From contig OZ345370.1 in the NCBI GenBank assembly GCA_977006965.1, forward strand, positions 1,116,001-1,180,000: 64,000 bases of DNA, written 5' to 3'. This document shows positions 63,704 through 64,000 of this stretch, one piece after another. The notes under the pieces are model-generated. The model was given only the letters and a program-made list of their open reading frames with translations. It ran no database searches and was not told the origin of the DNA. Positions within the stretch are counted from its first letter, which is position 1. The number at the start of each line of letters is the position of its first letter. The translations under genes were made by a program, and so were the position numbers. The DNA comes from Phymatolithon calcareum (taxonomy: Eukaryota > Rhodophyta > Florideophyceae > Hapalidiales).

Positions 63704-64000
63704 CGTCAAATACCACTCGTATATGTTAAAGTCTACTGTAGCCGTAAGGATGGGGAGTTGTTCGACAACTCCGAAACCTGCATTAAAGAAGAAGAAGAAG
63801 ATCATGCAGCTCAAGTTAAGGAGGCTGACTTGTCTTTCTCTTTACCTTCCTCACGAAGAAAGGATAGCACTCGAGCAGAGTCAAACGCAAGGCCTGACGA
63901 GGGTGAAAGCCGGAAAATCGGGCTTCGTCCACCACCTGGAAAATCCCGTCGCCCCCTCGTCCTTGAAAGTTCCGATGGTGATAGTGATGAGATTTTGGTT
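63704..64000 (+). CDS. Partial frame running off the right edge, possibly the same BAH gene
   Basis: Open for 99 codons after a TGA at 63701-63703. It reads VKVYCSRKDGELFDNSETC, then an acidic KEEEEDHA patch and a Ser/Arg/Pro-rich segment ending LESSDGDSDEILV at the window edge. Composition suits a disordered linker of a nuclear protein. Position and strand suggest a later part of the BAH gene separated by frameshifts or an intron. Confidence 0.45.

Overview
The window looks like nuclear DNA of a plastid-bearing eukaryote. The best guess is a florideophyte red seaweed such as Chondrus crispus or a relative. Recognisable host genes are single open frames with no visible introns. One is a ClpS adaptor with a transit-peptide-like leader, and one is an NB-ARC/WD40 STAND protein of the kind known from red algae. 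The host genes sit as small islands in a large mass of decayed, nested mobile elements. The organism assignment is inference; no rRNA or organelle marker is present.

Layout. 1-8.3 kb: the edge of an unrecognised minus-strand frame; an NB-ARC/WD40 gene broken by one stop and one frameshift (1160-4149); then divergent clpS (minus) and dusA-type dihydrouridine synthase (plus). 8.3-11 kb: an intact 890-residue SANTA + SANT protein, which I call KNL2/M18BP1, the centromere-licensing factor. 11-15 kb: decayed minus-strand frames. 16.2-17.4 kb: an intact presenilin. 17.4-20.6 kb: no gene.

20.6-40.2 kb is the most interesting part. Two diverged copies of one multi-gene DNA transposon lie here (about 20.6-31.3 and 33.5-40.2 kb). 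I label the genes A to F. D, C and B together look like one large DDE transposase with CACTA/Plavaka-like motifs. E is a small basic protein encoded just upstream of it. F is a coiled-coil protein divergent from E. A is a second unrecognised helical protein. Gene order and orientation agree between the copies once the whole B-F block of copy 1 is inverted. Copy 2 has lost D and the N-terminal half of C. Each copy has a different inverted-repeat element inserted between C and B.

40.2-49.2 kb: decayed sequence holding a pogo/Tigger element (42148-46825) with matching terminal inverted repeats and TA target duplications. 49.2-62.9 kb: a second, degenerate copy of the 9.8-14.9 kb interval, beginning inside the KNL2 gene. 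It was later split by a Ty1/copia retrotransposon (50418-57434, target duplication ATAAA), whose 3' LTR was in turn split by a TA-flanked DNA element (55659-57359). Two further insertions lie at about 59139-59472 and 60271-61634. The right edge holds a broken BAH-domain gene.

Nothing here is an operon. The host genes look like unrelated housekeeping or regulatory functions: plastid proteolysis, tRNA modification, centromere identity and intramembrane proteolysis. The element genes A-F are the only set whose conserved linkage implies that they work together.
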